Source: Azonexus sp. R2A61
Lineage (GTDB): Bacteria > Pseudomonadota > Gammaproteobacteria > Burkholderiales > Rhodocyclaceae
Assembly (NCBI RefSeq): GCF_021401135.1
Contig: NZ_JACBFO010000001.1
Span: forward strand, 806,001 to 870,000
Reading direction: 5' to 3'
DNA: 64,000 nt
The position numbers were made by a program, and so were the translations under genes. Under the pieces are notes generated by a model, which had not been told where the DNA came from, did no database searches, and saw only the letters and a list, made by a program, of their open reading frames with translations. Shown one piece after another: positions 51,007 to 60,182 of the stretch; position 1 is the first letter of the stretch, and each line of letters opens with the position of its first letter.

Positions 51007-52956
51007 TTGAGCGCGCTCCCCCTCGTCCTTTTGCTCCTCGGTGCCTCCGTGCTTGCCGTGGTTGTCTTTCGTCGCTTCAATCTGCCGCCGGTGCTCGGTT
51101 ATCTGGCGGTTGGCAGCATCATCGGGCCGCATGCGCTGAACCTGATGTCCGATCTCCACAATGTGGAGTATCTGGCGGAGTTCGGTGTCGTGTTCCTGAT
51201 GTTCTCGATCGGACTCGAGTTTTCCCTGCCCAAGCTTTATGCGATGAAGCGCATCGTTTTCGGTCTGGGATTGCTGCAAGTGGTGGTGACGCTGTTGGTC
51301 ACGCTTGGCTTGAGCCTGTCGCTCGGGATCACCTGGCAGATCGGGATCGCGCTGGGTGCCGTTTTCGCGATGTCGTCGACCGCGGTGCTGAGCAAATTGC
51401 TGGCCGAGCGCATGGCACTGGATACGGTGCATGGCCGCGAAGTGATCGGCGTGCTGTTGTTCCAGGATCTGGCGGTGGTACCGCTGCTGGTCCTGCTGCC
51501 TTCGCTAACGCAACCGCCGGAAAAGCTGGCGGCCCTGATGGGGGTCGCTTTGCTCAAGGCGGTGGTTGTGCTGGCGGTCATCCTGGTTTTTGGTCAGCGC
51601 CTGATGCGCAAGTGGTTCTATCTGGTCGCCCGCGCCAAGTCTTCCGAAGTGTTCGTGCTCAACGTACTGCTGATCACGCTGGGGCTGGCAACGGTCACCG
51701 AACTGGCCGGTCTTTCGCTGGCCCTGGGGGCTTTCGTCGCCGGCATGCTGATATCGGAGACCGAATACCGTCTGCAAGTGGAGGAGGACATCAAGCCATT
51801 CCGCGACGTGTTGATGGGGCTTTTCTTCGTGACCATCGGCATCAAGCTCGACATGCATATCCTGATCGGCCTGTGGTGGCAGGTACTCCTGTTGCTCGCC
51901 GCGCTGCTGCTGATCAAGGCCTTGATCGTCGGTTTTCTGTCGTGGCGGCTGGGGGGCACGGCCGGCAATGCCATCCGCTCGGCCCTGTGGTTGTGTGCCG
52001 GCGGGGAATTCGGCTTCGTGTTGCTCGACGTGATCAACATGCCGCGTTCGGTGACCCAGGTGGCGCTGACGGCACTGGTGTTGTCGATGCTGCTGGCGCC
52101 TTTCATCGTGCAGTACAGCGAGCGTCTGGTGATGCGTTTTGTGGCCAGCGAGTGGTTGATGCGGTCGATGCAGCTGACCCAGATTGCGGCCCAGTCGATG
52201 GCTTCCGAGAAGCATGCGATCCTGTGCGGTTTCGGTCGCAACGGTCAATATCTCGCCCGCTTCCTGGCGCAGGAAGGGGTGCAGAGCATTGCACTGGACC
52301 TCGATCCGGATCGGGTACGCGAAGCGGCGGCCGGGGGCGAGAGCGTGGTTTTTGGCGATGCCGGGCGCAAGGAGGCGTTGATGGCGGCGGGGCTGATGCG
52401 CGCCAGTGTGGTGATTGTGACGATGAGCGATACGCCGCTGGCCGAGAAAGTCCTGCACCACGTCCAGTCGATCCGTCCCGACTTGCCCGTGGTCGTTCGT
52501 ACGGTCGACGAGAAGGACATGGCAAAACTGGCCAAGGCCGGGGCGGCCGAGGTTGTGCCGGAAATGCTCGAAGCCAGCCTGATGCTGGCTTCGCATGCGC
52601 TGGCGCTGGTTGGCATACCGATGAACCGCGTGTTGAAGCGGATCCGTCAGGTACGTACCCAGCGCTATCGATTGCTGCGCGGTTTTTATCGCGGCCTGTC
52701 GGATCGCGACGAGGATGAGGATCGGCAGCCACGGTTGCATTCGATCTGGCTGACGCCGGGGGCGGCGGGGATCGGTCGCAAGCTTTCCGAGCTGAATCTC
52801 GATCAGCTCGGCTGCGAAGTCAGCGCAATCCGGCGGCGCGGCATCCGGGCCCTGGAGCCGGCACCGGAAACGGCGCTGGCCGAGGGTGATGTCGTCGTCC
52901 TGCTCGGCGAGCCGGCCGCGGTGGCGGCTGCCGAGGATCGCTTGCTCAAACGTTGA
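51007..52956 (+). CDS. CPA2-type cation/proton antiporter with RCK domains (KefB/YbaL-like)
   Basis: A 649-residue protein with 12 or so membrane helices (1-375), then an RCK/TrkA-N domain (ILCGFGRNGQYLARFLAQEG, GDAGRKEALMAAGLM) and a TrkA-C domain (about 560-649). The transporter part has SIGLEFSLPKL and FQDLAVVPLLVLLP, typical of KefB/YbaL antiporters. It probably exchanges K+ for protons under nucleotide control. The start is TTG 51007, which gives the first helix directly; no clear Shine-Dalgarno site is seen. A possible -10 TATGAT is at 50969-50974. Its stop touches that of the facing pilin gene. Confidence 0.9.
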   Translation: MSALPLVLLLLGASVLAVVVFRRFNLPPVLGYLAVGSIIGPHALNLMSDLHNVEYLAEFGVVFLMFSIGLEFSLPKLYAMKRIVFGLGLLQVVVTLLVTLGLSLSLGITWQIGIALGAVFAMSSTAVLSKLLAERMALDTVHGREVIGVLLFQDLAVVPLLVLLPSLTQPPEKLAALMGVALLKAVVVLAVILVFGQRLMRKWFYLVARAKSSEVFVLNVLLITLGLATVTELAGLSLALGAFVAGMLISETEYRLQVEEDIKPFRDVLMGLFFVTIGIKLDMHILIGLWWQVLLLLAALLLIKALIVGFLSWRLGGTAGNAIRSALWLCAGGEFGFVLLDVINMPRSVTQVALTALVLSMLLAPFIVQYSERLVMRFVASEWLMRSMQLTQIAAQSMASEKHAILCGFGRNGQYLARFLAQEGVQSIALDLDPDRVREAAAGGESVVFGDAGRKEALMAAGLMRASVVIVTMSDTPLAEKVLHHVQSIRPDLPVVVRTVDEKDMAKLAKAGAAEVVPEMLEASLMLASHALALVGIPMNRVLKRIRQVRTQRYRLLRGFYRGLSDRDEDEDRQPRLHSIWLTPGAAGIGRKLSELNLDQLGCEVSAIRRRGIRALEPAPETALAEGDVVVLLGEPAAVAAAEDRLLKR

Positions 52957-53589
52957 TCAGACCGGTTTGCACAGGGTGAACAAGGCCTTGCCGTCGTCGG
53001 TGTAGGCGGTGATGGCCGTGTCCAGATCCGGCGTGTTGGCGGCACTTTGAGAGAAACCGCGAATCGTGCCGGCATCCGGCTTGCCGTCGTCCAGCTGGGC
53101 GTCGATGGCGTTGGCGACGGCCGCCGGCAACTCCGTGGCGCAGACAGACATCCCCGGAATCAGGGTGCCGGCGGCATTCTTCAGGTCGCTCTGCACGCCG
53201 AGAATGCCGCCGGCGGCATTCAACGGAAGGGTGGTGGCATTGGCGTCGCCGCTGACGAAGCCGGCGCGTCGCAAGTGGCGCCACAGGATGTTCGATTCGT
53301 CCGTGGTCGTTGTCGAATTGAAGTCGCCGCCGACTGCGCCGTTACCGTTACCTTTTGCGATGCCGGCCCAGCGGCCGTCTGCCTTGTCATCGTCGCCCGG
53401 TAGCGCCTTGTAACGGTCGCGGTAACCGAGCACGGCAACGGAAATGCTGTCCAGTTCCTTGGCGATACTGCGAATTTTTCCCTGATTGATCATCTCCTGG
53501 CCTTTCAGGACGCCGCCGAGCAGCAGGCCGATGATGATCAGGACGATGGCGATTTCGATCAGGGTGAAGCCGCGATGCTTGCGTTGCAT
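52957..53589 (-). CDS. Type IV pilin-like/pseudopilin protein
   Basis: A 210-residue class III signal protein: short leader MQRKHRG, cleavage before Phe8, Glu at mature position 5 (FTLIEIAIVLIIIGLLLGGV) and a long N-terminal helix. The C-terminal domain has two cysteines (SVCATELP and ALFTLCKPV), a likely disulfide loop. It is the last gene of the leftward pilus-like cluster and the best candidate for the major subunit. A prepilin peptidase must be supplied from elsewhere. Confidence 0.88.
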   Translation of the reverse strand: MQRKHRGFTLIEIAIVLIIIGLLLGGVLKGQEMINQGKIRSIAKELDSISVAVLGYRDRYKALPGDDDKADGRWAGIAKGNGNGAVGGDFNSTTTTDESNILWRHLRRAGFVSGDANATTLPLNAAGGILGVQSDLKNAAGTLIPGMSVCATELPAAVANAIDAQLDDGKPDAGTIRGFSQSAANTPDLDTAITAYTDDGKALFTLCKPV

Positions 53590-53618
53590 GATGCACTCCT
53601 TGTCGCTGGTGGGTGAAA

Positions 53619-54287
53619 TCAGGGCAGGCGTCCGGCTTCGATCAGCCGGAGCTTGAGAACGCTGGGGATCGGCCAGCTTAGGCGGTCGTCGTAGCTGTCG
53701 TCGGGCAGGCGGTCGACGAAGTTCAGGTCGGCGTCGGCATTCTCGGCTTCGTCGGGGTCGCCGGCCGGACTGCGTTGTCCGGAGGCGCGGTAACCGCCGA
53801 GACCGTTCGGGCCGTGGCTAACGATCACACAAGGCAGACTGTCGGCCAGCTTGTTGCCGGCGCTGGCGCTCGGGCGGACCACGGCATTGCCGGTGCTGTC
53901 CAGGGTGAAGCCGGCGAGCGCGCCGGCTGCCGGCAAGGCCGTGAAAGCAGCCCGGGCGTAGTAGGTGAAACGTTGTCCCCAGGGATCCAGTTCGCGCAGG
54001 TTCAGCGTGCGCCAGGGCATGACGCCGTGCTCCAGGCGGCAGTCCTCGAAACCGGCTTCGGCGATGTCGGTCGCCAGTTGCGGTGGCGCCGGGCAGGGCA
54101 GGCGGCCCTGGGTGGCGGCGAAGCCGTAGAGGCTGTCGACGATTTCCTGTAGGCGTTCGGCGATCCGCTGGTCGTCGCTGATTCGTTGTCTGGCCTGCAG
54201 CGAGCCGAGCAGGCTGCTGGTCAGAAAGCCGACGATGACCAGCACGATGGCCATTTCGATCAGCGAAAATCCGTTGTCCGGGCGCAC
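53619..54287 (-). CDS. Minor pseudopilin
   Basis: A 222-residue prepilin from GTG 54287: leader MRPDNG, cleavage before Phe7, then FSLIEMAIVLVIVGFLTSSL with Glu at mature position 5. The C-terminal domain includes LPCPAPPQLATDIAEAGFED and DPWGQRFTYYARAAF, with cysteines that could pair. The GTG lies 1 bp after the stop of the large upstream gene, so coupling decides this start; there is no separate Shine-Dalgarno site. A minor or tip subunit is likely. Confidence 0.82.
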   Translation of the reverse strand: MRPDNGFSLIEMAIVLVIVGFLTSSLLGSLQARQRISDDQRIAERLQEIVDSLYGFAATQGRLPCPAPPQLATDIAEAGFEDCRLEHGVMPWRTLNLRELDPWGQRFTYYARAAFTALPAAGALAGFTLDSTGNAVVRPSASAGNKLADSLPCVIVSHGPNGLGGYRASGQRSPAGDPDEAENADADLNFVDRLPDDSYDDRLSWPIPSVLKLRLIEAGRLP

Positions 54288-54288
54288 G

Positions 54289-56208
54289 TCAGTAAGCCAG
54301 CCGGTCGTTGATGCCGGTGCCGCTGCCGGCAAGTGTGAAGCGCGGGAGCGGCCGTTGGGCATCGCCGTTGCGCGAAGCGTCGGCGTTGATTTCTTCCAGA
54401 TAATCGGCAACTGCGGTCGACGGGCGCTGCTGTCCGTTTTTTGGCGGTCCGGCGACGATGACCAGCCGCTCGAGACGGTCGCGTCCGCCGGCTTCGATCG
54501 GTGGGCCGCCGCCGGCGATCTGGTAAAAGACCTGCGCGTGCCAGGCATTACTTTGCCACCAGCCGGAAAGCGCCGGATCGAGGAAATCGCAGCGTGCCGA
54601 TGCCCAGGCCAGCGGCCAGGCGGCGGCTGGCTGAGCGATCGCCGTTTCGCTCAGGGCAAGCAGGCCGGCGGAGAACTGGGCACTTTGCTCGCGGACGGCC
54701 TGCAGCGCGGCCGAGAGTTCCGAGCTGCTCGTCGGTGTCGGTTTCGATTGCCAGGCGGCGAGTTTGTCGAGTGCCTGGTTTTTGCCCAGAATCAGCGTGC
54801 TCAGGGTGTTCGCCAGCTGACTGTTCAGCGCGGCTTCGCTGGCTGCGGTCGACGCCTGGCTGACGACGATTTTTGCCAGTTCAAGGGTGTCGACCGCAAC
54901 GGCGCCGATGGCGTTGGCGTAGGGAACGATGGCTTGCTGCAGAGGCCGTGGTTCGGCCAGATCCTGCGCTGCGAAGCGTTGGCTGGCGGCATTCAGCGAG
55001 CTGGCGAGCGTCCTGGTCCGGTTCCGCGTGCTGCCTGGCGTTTCGTGTCTGCCCTGACGGACGGCTTGCCAGACCAGGGCGTCGAAACCGAGCCGGTCGA
55101 TGGCATCGTCGAGCGCCTCGAGGCGCTCCTGCAATACGGCGGAATCCTGGCTGATTGCACTCCCTTCGCTACGGGCGATCCGGTCGTTGGCCACCGCCTT
55201 GGCGACGGTGTCCACCAGGCGCTGGCCGGCATTGTCCAGATCGCCCCCGATACGGGACATTTCCCGGGCTGCGCGTTGCAGTCCGTCGGCGAAGTTTCGG
55301 CCATAGGCAGCGATTTCGGCCTGCTGCTCAAGCGCTGTCCGCATTGACGGTGCATCTGTCCGTAACTGCAGGTCGGTGGCGAGCAACTTGCCGGCGATCT
55401 GCTGCATTTCCTGACGGATGTTGTCCCGGGGCTGGGTCTGCGGCAGGTGTCCAAAGCGTCGTTCGTGTTGCCCCTGCCGAGCCGGATTGCCCGGAGCCGC
55501 CGGCCATGGCACTTGGCCGGCGATCACCTGGTGACTGTCGAGACAACGCAGGACTTCGTTGGCGGTACGCTGCCCGGCTGCAGCCATCACCTCGTCGAGA
55601 CGGATCGGCAGGACGAGGTCGTTACCGGCGCCTTGCAGGAAGCTCAGGCCGCCGTTGTCGATCAACCGGTGTTCGACATAGTCGCCAGGGTTTAGCGATG
55701 GCCTTTGTTGCCCCGACAGCGGGCTGCCCGGGGCGACCAGCAGGGCAGCGACGTCGCCGAATCCCTCCAGGTGCAGGCCGCTGCGGGTTTCGCCGTTGAT
55801 CGGTGCCGCGCTGTCGTCATCGCGCAATCCCGGTGCGATGACATACCAGAGCATTTCTCCGGCCGTGTCGCGGGGCGGTGGCATGTTGAGCGTCACCCAG
55901 GGGAGCCAGCCAATGACGCTCGGACACTGGTTGCGGGTCAGCATGTCGGCCTTGCCGTCGCCGGGGCGATTGGCCAGGCCGCTGCTGTCGGTGGCGAGAT
56001 CGGGGCAGGGCAGGCTGCCTGGCCGGTTGTCGTCGGTGGCGGCTCGGGCAATAAGGGCCGCCTTGGCAGCCTTCAGGATGTGCATTTGCCGGTTGTCGTT
56101 GCGGATTTTCGCTGGCTCGTGCAGGACGAGCCCCAGGCCGCCGGAAAACAACGCTGCGCTGACCAGCAATAGGGCCGCGCCTTGCTGACGGTGGCGGTTC
56201 GGGATCAT
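54289..56208 (-). CDS. Large single-pass pilus-tip-like protein, function unknown
   Basis: A 639-residue protein with one N-terminal hydrophobic helix (GAALLLVSAALFSGGLGLVL) preceded by basic residues, then a long exported region. Near the N-terminus, KAAKAALIARAATDDNRPGSLPCPDLATDS resembles the opening of GspK/PilX-like or other pseudopilin-associated proteins; further on there are long helices (about 240-470). There is no clear prepilin cleavage site with Glu5, so it may not be processed. It overlaps the upstream gene by 4 bp. A tip or anchor role is inferred from context. Confidence 0.7.
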   Translation of the reverse strand: MIPNRHRQQGAALLLVSAALFSGGLGLVLHEPAKIRNDNRQMHILKAAKAALIARAATDDNRPGSLPCPDLATDSSGLANRPGDGKADMLTRNQCPSVIGWLPWVTLNMPPPRDTAGEMLWYVIAPGLRDDDSAAPINGETRSGLHLEGFGDVAALLVAPGSPLSGQQRPSLNPGDYVEHRLIDNGGLSFLQGAGNDLVLPIRLDEVMAAAGQRTANEVLRCLDSHQVIAGQVPWPAAPGNPARQGQHERRFGHLPQTQPRDNIRQEMQQIAGKLLATDLQLRTDAPSMRTALEQQAEIAAYGRNFADGLQRAAREMSRIGGDLDNAGQRLVDTVAKAVANDRIARSEGSAISQDSAVLQERLEALDDAIDRLGFDALVWQAVRQGRHETPGSTRNRTRTLASSLNAASQRFAAQDLAEPRPLQQAIVPYANAIGAVAVDTLELAKIVVSQASTAASEAALNSQLANTLSTLILGKNQALDKLAAWQSKPTPTSSSELSAALQAVREQSAQFSAGLLALSETAIAQPAAAWPLAWASARCDFLDPALSGWWQSNAWHAQVFYQIAGGGPPIEAGGRDRLERLVIVAGPPKNGQQRPSTAVADYLEEINADASRNGDAQRPLPRFTLAGSGTGINDRLAY

Positions 56209-57347
56209 TGCGAAAGCTCCCGAGGGGCGATCTGCAAGCTGCCGGGCGGGAGCAGGGGGGCGTGCAAGGAATCGCCTACGCGCAACTCGTCGGAAACCTG
56301 CCGGCTTTCGACATCGTCGATCCACAGCACGCGACGCTTGTCCGGGAAACGGATTTCACCTTGGAAGCGCGGAGAGGCTTGAGGGCCCGGTTCTTTGTCT
56401 TCAACGACCGCAGGCGGCACAGGGAGGCGCGCTAGCTTGGCTTCTCCGGCAGGCGGAGGGGAAAGGGGCTGAGGAGCGACGTGGGGAGTTTCGGGGGGCG
56501 CGAAGCGATGAACGAGTAGGCCGCCCGATAGGAGCGCGCCGAGCGAAAGCAGGGTTATCCAGTGCTGCCGGGGAGGCCTGGCGGACTCTTCCGGCGAGGC
56601 AAAGTGCGGTACGGGCCATTTGCGATCGGATAAGGACAGCAGCGGGCCGGTGCAGTCCGCAAGCGCAAGCACTTTTTCGATCTCCGGGGCCCCGTCGCAG
56701 TGGTTCGTCTGATCGCCATCGATCAGCCAGTATCCTTTGCCCGGCAGTCTCAGCATGTCTGCGTATTGTCCCGCGAGGTACAGCGCTTCGCTGAGCCCCG
56801 CGGGCTCCGGTTGATTGACGATTTGGCGATGCAGAACCAGTCCGTGATCGACCAGCGTCAGTTGCAAGCTTTGCCGGTGGCGGCTGAAAATCAGGCCGGT
56901 GGCTTTTTTCGGGAGCAGGAGAGGAAGTAGCTGACAGTCGATGTGCAGGCTATGCAACTTGCCCGACGCGTCGAGGATGGTGCTTAGCCATGCGGAAGAC
57001 TCGGCGTCCATGCTTAATGCGGCAAGAAGTGCCCTGTGCCTGTATTCGGCTGGAAGAAATATCAAATGGCGGCAGTCCGGAAAACGCTTGCGGCAATGCG
57101 CCTGTGCCAGCTGTCGTTTCAGTCGTGGCGACAGTTCCGGGGGAAGTTGTTCCAGGGCCAGTGCAAGCGTAGCGTCGTGAGTGACCAGACGAGGATGGCG
57201 AAGCCCGTTTTGTCTGGCGAACTCGCGAAAACCGGTATGTCCTTCGGGGGTGGCGGGGAATTCGACCAGCATCCGTGCCTTGCCGGCATTCCATGCCCAG
57301 GCCTGGAGTGTCGAGCTTTCCAGCAGGAGCCGTATCGAGTGCTTCAC
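56205..57347 (-). CDS. Bitopic pilus assembly protein, PilM/PilN- or GspL-like position
   Basis: A 380-residue protein. Residues 1-260 or so are cytoplasmic and of unclear fold (VEFPATPEGHTGFREFARQN, LLPLLLPKKATGLIFSRHRQ). One membrane helix follows near 268-288 (HWITLLSLGALLSGGLLVHR), then a Pro-rich periplasmic tail ending in PDKRRVLWIDDVESRQVSDE, which resembles PilP/GspC-like pieces. The start is GTG 57347, which overlaps the upstream stop (GTGA). Sequence alone does not name it; position suggests an inner-membrane platform component. Confidence 0.7.
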   Translation of the reverse strand: MKHSIRLLLESSTLQAWAWNAGKARMLVEFPATPEGHTGFREFARQNGLRHPRLVTHDATLALALEQLPPELSPRLKRQLAQAHCRKRFPDCRHLIFLPAEYRHRALLAALSMDAESSAWLSTILDASGKLHSLHIDCQLLPLLLPKKATGLIFSRHRQSLQLTLVDHGLVLHRQIVNQPEPAGLSEALYLAGQYADMLRLPGKGYWLIDGDQTNHCDGAPEIEKVLALADCTGPLLSLSDRKWPVPHFASPEESARPPRQHWITLLSLGALLSGGLLVHRFAPPETPHVAPQPLSPPPAGEAKLARLPVPPAVVEDKEPGPQASPRFQGEIRFPDKRRVLWIDDVESRQVSDELRVGDSLHAPLLPPGSLQIAPRELSQ

Positions 57348-58534
57348 CGGACGGCCCCTCCCACGATTTCGTACACCGGTTGCAGTGTCGCTGTCATGAT
57401 CCAGCCCAGTAGAAGGCCGATGCACAGGGTCAGGGCAGGTTCGATGGCGGCTTGCAGACGGGCCGTTGTCCGTTCGCTTTCCTCGCTGCAGCGGCGAGCA
57501 TATAGAATCAATGTGTTATCGAGTTCGCCGGTGCTTTCGCCGATGCTGACGGCGCGGATCAGCGAAGCTGGATAGAGCCGGTCGGCAGCCATGGCGTTGC
57601 TTAAATTCAGACCCGACAAGACGGCGTTTTCCAGCGACTGGATGTTCGCGCGCAATGCGGCGTTTGGGATGGAGTTGCCAATCTGCCGCAAGGCATCGTT
57701 GAGCGGGATGCCGGCTGCGTACATCAGCGACAGCAGCTCGGCGAACAATGTGGTCTGCTGTTTGAACAGCAGCTTTCCGATGCCGGGCAGATTCAGGGCG
57801 GCGCGCGAAACGGTCAGTCTCAGCACAGGAGAGTGTTTCAGGGCGATACCTGCCATCATCGGTATGACGACCAGGCCGGCCAGTACTCCCGGCCAGCTGG
57901 CCTCCAGAAAGTCGGCGATCGAGAAGAGTGCACGACTGTGCCAGGGTAATCGAATGCCGAGACTATTCAGGAACAGGCGGATCTGCGGGACTACGGCAAA
58001 CATCAGGAAACCGCTGGCGGCGAGGACCATGCCGGCCGCCAATGTGGGTTTGAGCAGCAGGGTTCGCAACTTGGCCATTTCCCGATCTGTTCGCCTTAGC
58101 GTGTCGGCCAGTCGAAGCAGTATTTCGTCGAGTCGTCCGCTGTATTCCCCGGCGGCGATGATGCCGATGGCGTCTCCGGAAAAGGCGCGAGGAAATTCAC
58201 CGAGCGCGCCTGAAAGCGATTGGCCTCCGGCAATCCTGTGCCCCAGCTCGGCGGCGAATCTGCCCAGGCTAGGGATGTCGGCTTCTTGGGACAGATCGTG
58301 GAGCGCTTGTTGAAGCGGAATGCCGCTTTTCAGCAGATGTCCGGTCTGTTGGCAGAAATCGGCTCGTTCCGCCCGCGACAGTCGGATCGGACGGGGTGGC
58401 AGTGCCGGTCTGGCAGACAATATTTCCGCCCCCTGGTCGCGCAACTCCTGAGCCAGCAGAGAACGGCTTGCTGCCGACCTGATGCCGCGAATCAGTTGCT
58501 GTTCGTTGTCCAGGGCGATGAAGCGGTAGTGCAT
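57344..58534 (-). CDS. Inner-membrane platform protein PilC/GspF/MshG family
   Basis: A 396-residue polytopic protein with two T2SSF domains: DFCQQTGHLLKSGIPLQQAL, then FAELLSLMYAAGIPLNDALR. Three membrane helices are visible (about 158-178, 205-225, 368-390). It anchors the assembly ATPase and organises pilin extraction. ATG 58534 (MHYRFIALDNEQQ) lies 7 bp after the ATPase stop; an in-frame TTG at 58558 would overlap the ATPase gene instead. Confidence 0.9.
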   Translation of the reverse strand: MHYRFIALDNEQQLIRGIRSAASRSLLAQELRDQGAEILSARPALPPRPIRLSRAERADFCQQTGHLLKSGIPLQQALHDLSQEADIPSLGRFAAELGHRIAGGQSLSGALGEFPRAFSGDAIGIIAAGEYSGRLDEILLRLADTLRRTDREMAKLRTLLLKPTLAAGMVLAASGFLMFAVVPQIRLFLNSLGIRLPWHSRALFSIADFLEASWPGVLAGLVVIPMMAGIALKHSPVLRLTVSRAALNLPGIGKLLFKQQTTLFAELLSLMYAAGIPLNDALRQIGNSIPNAALRANIQSLENAVLSGLNLSNAMAADRLYPASLIRAVSIGESTGELDNTLILYARRCSEESERTTARLQAAIEPALTLCIGLLLGWIMTATLQPVYEIVGGAVR

Positions 58535-58541
58535 CTCCGGT

Positions 58542-60182
58542 TTACTCCGCCAGGCCAATCACTCGCCCGATCTCTGCGAAAGTGCTCAAACCCTGGCGGA
58601 TCATCGCGAGGGCTGCCAGATGCATTGGCAGATAGGCTTCGCCCAGGGCTTGCACACGCACCTGCGGCAGCGTTGCACCGGTTCCGATCAGGTCGTCGAG
58701 TGCCGGGGTGATCCGTAGCACTTCCGACAGAGCCAGGCGACCACGATAGCCCTTGCCTCCGCATTCGTGACAGCCTTTTGCCTCATAGGTCTGTTCCTGA
58801 TGCAGCAGGGCTCGCTCCCTGGCGTTGCATTCGCGAAGCTGACGACAGTTCGGGCAAAGTCGTCGTATCAGGCGTTGGGCGACGATCCCGGACAGGCAGC
58901 CTTGCAGCCGAAGTCCGTCGAGACCCAGTTCGTTGAGCCGATTCAGCGCGCTCAAGGCATCTCCTGCGTGCAGGGTGGCCAGTACCCGGTGGCCGGTGAG
59001 TGCTGCCCGGATTCCCATTTGGGCGGTCTCCGGATCGCGGATTTCGCCGATCAGCATGATGTCTGGATCCTGGCGAAGCATTGAACGGATGCCACCTGCG
59101 AAATCCATTTTCAGGCTGTCCGACAGCGATGTCTGGCGAATGCCTGGCAAAGGATATTCGACCGGATCTTCGAGCGTCATGATGTTCACGGCGTCGCTGT
59201 CGAGACGTTTGATCACTGAATACAACGTTGTGGTCTTGCCGCTGCCGGTCGGGCCACAAACAAGCAGCAATCCGTCCGGACGTTCGAGAATCTGCAGCAG
59301 TGAGGCCAGCGCGGGGCTCGGCATGCCAAGTTTTTCGAGCGGGACGATCCCTTTGTGCCGGTCCAGGATGCGCAGCACGATGTTTTCGCCGTTGACAGTG
59401 GGTTGGCTGGCGACGCGCAGGTCGATCTCCCGGCCGTTGACACGTATGCCGATCCGCCCATCCTGAGGTGCTCTCGACTCGGCGATGTTCATCCCGGCGA
59501 GCACCTTGATCCTCCCGCACAGTTGTGGCCAGCAGGATTTCGGCAGAACGCGAATGGTCTGCATCAGTCCGTCGATACGATAACGAAGGCGCAGGCTGTT
59601 CGCTTCCGGTTCGAGGTGCAGGTCGGACGCCTGACGGCGGACGGCATCATTGAGCAGGGCATCGGCGAGGCGAATTGCCGGACCTTCGCGCAGACGCCCG
59701 GATGAATTCGTCGGCAGGTCGAGTTCGGCGACGATTTCATCGATCGACAGTTGGTGCCCGTAGATTTTTTCCTGACCACGGGCGACTTCGCCCGGGCTGG
59801 CCAGTAGCAGGTCGATCTGATAGCCGCCGAGCAATTGCCTGATTTCGTCGATGTGCGGCAGGGCCTGGGTTTCCGAAATCGCCAGTTCCAGTCTTTTGGC
59901 GACCGGGTCATGGCGGACCGGCAGGCAGGCCAGGCGGCGGGCAAGTGCTTCGGGAATCGCCGGATTCGCGGTGTCAACCGGGATCTCCCGGGGTAAACGG
60001 CGCATGCCGTGCTGTTCGGCCAGCACGTCGTGAATCGTCTCGTCGGAGAGAAAGGAAAAATCGTGAAGTATCCGGCCGAGCGGGCGGTGTTTCTTGTTCT
60101 GCTCATGCAGGGCAATGCGCAATTGATCCTCATTGATCAGCTTGCGCTCAATCAGTTGCTTGCCGAGTAGTCCGGGTCTCAT
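58542..60182 (-). CDS. Type II secretion/type IV pilus assembly ATPase, GspE/MshE-like
   Basis: A 546-residue hexameric ATPase. The N-terminal 140 residues look like an MshEN domain (LLGKQLIERKLINEDQLRIA and PLGRILHDFSFLSDETIHDV), which binds cyclic di-GMP in MshE, though some ligand-contacting arginines are not at the expected places. Walker A GPTGSGKT is at 310-317; the Asp box RIDGLMQTI, IMTLEDPVEYPL and the tetra-cysteine zinc site (CPNC and CHEC) are present. It powers pseudopilus assembly. ATG 60182 overlaps the secretin stop by 4 bp. Confidence 0.92.
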   Translation of the reverse strand: MRPGLLGKQLIERKLINEDQLRIALHEQNKKHRPLGRILHDFSFLSDETIHDVLAEQHGMRRLPREIPVDTANPAIPEALARRLACLPVRHDPVAKRLELAISETQALPHIDEIRQLLGGYQIDLLLASPGEVARGQEKIYGHQLSIDEIVAELDLPTNSSGRLREGPAIRLADALLNDAVRRQASDLHLEPEANSLRLRYRIDGLMQTIRVLPKSCWPQLCGRIKVLAGMNIAESRAPQDGRIGIRVNGREIDLRVASQPTVNGENIVLRILDRHKGIVPLEKLGMPSPALASLLQILERPDGLLLVCGPTGSGKTTTLYSVIKRLDSDAVNIMTLEDPVEYPLPGIRQTSLSDSLKMDFAGGIRSMLRQDPDIMLIGEIRDPETAQMGIRAALTGHRVLATLHAGDALSALNRLNELGLDGLRLQGCLSGIVAQRLIRRLCPNCRQLRECNARERALLHQEQTYEAKGCHECGGKGYRGRLALSEVLRITPALDDLIGTGATLPQVRVQALGEAYLPMHLAALAMIRQGLSTFAEIGRVIGLAE

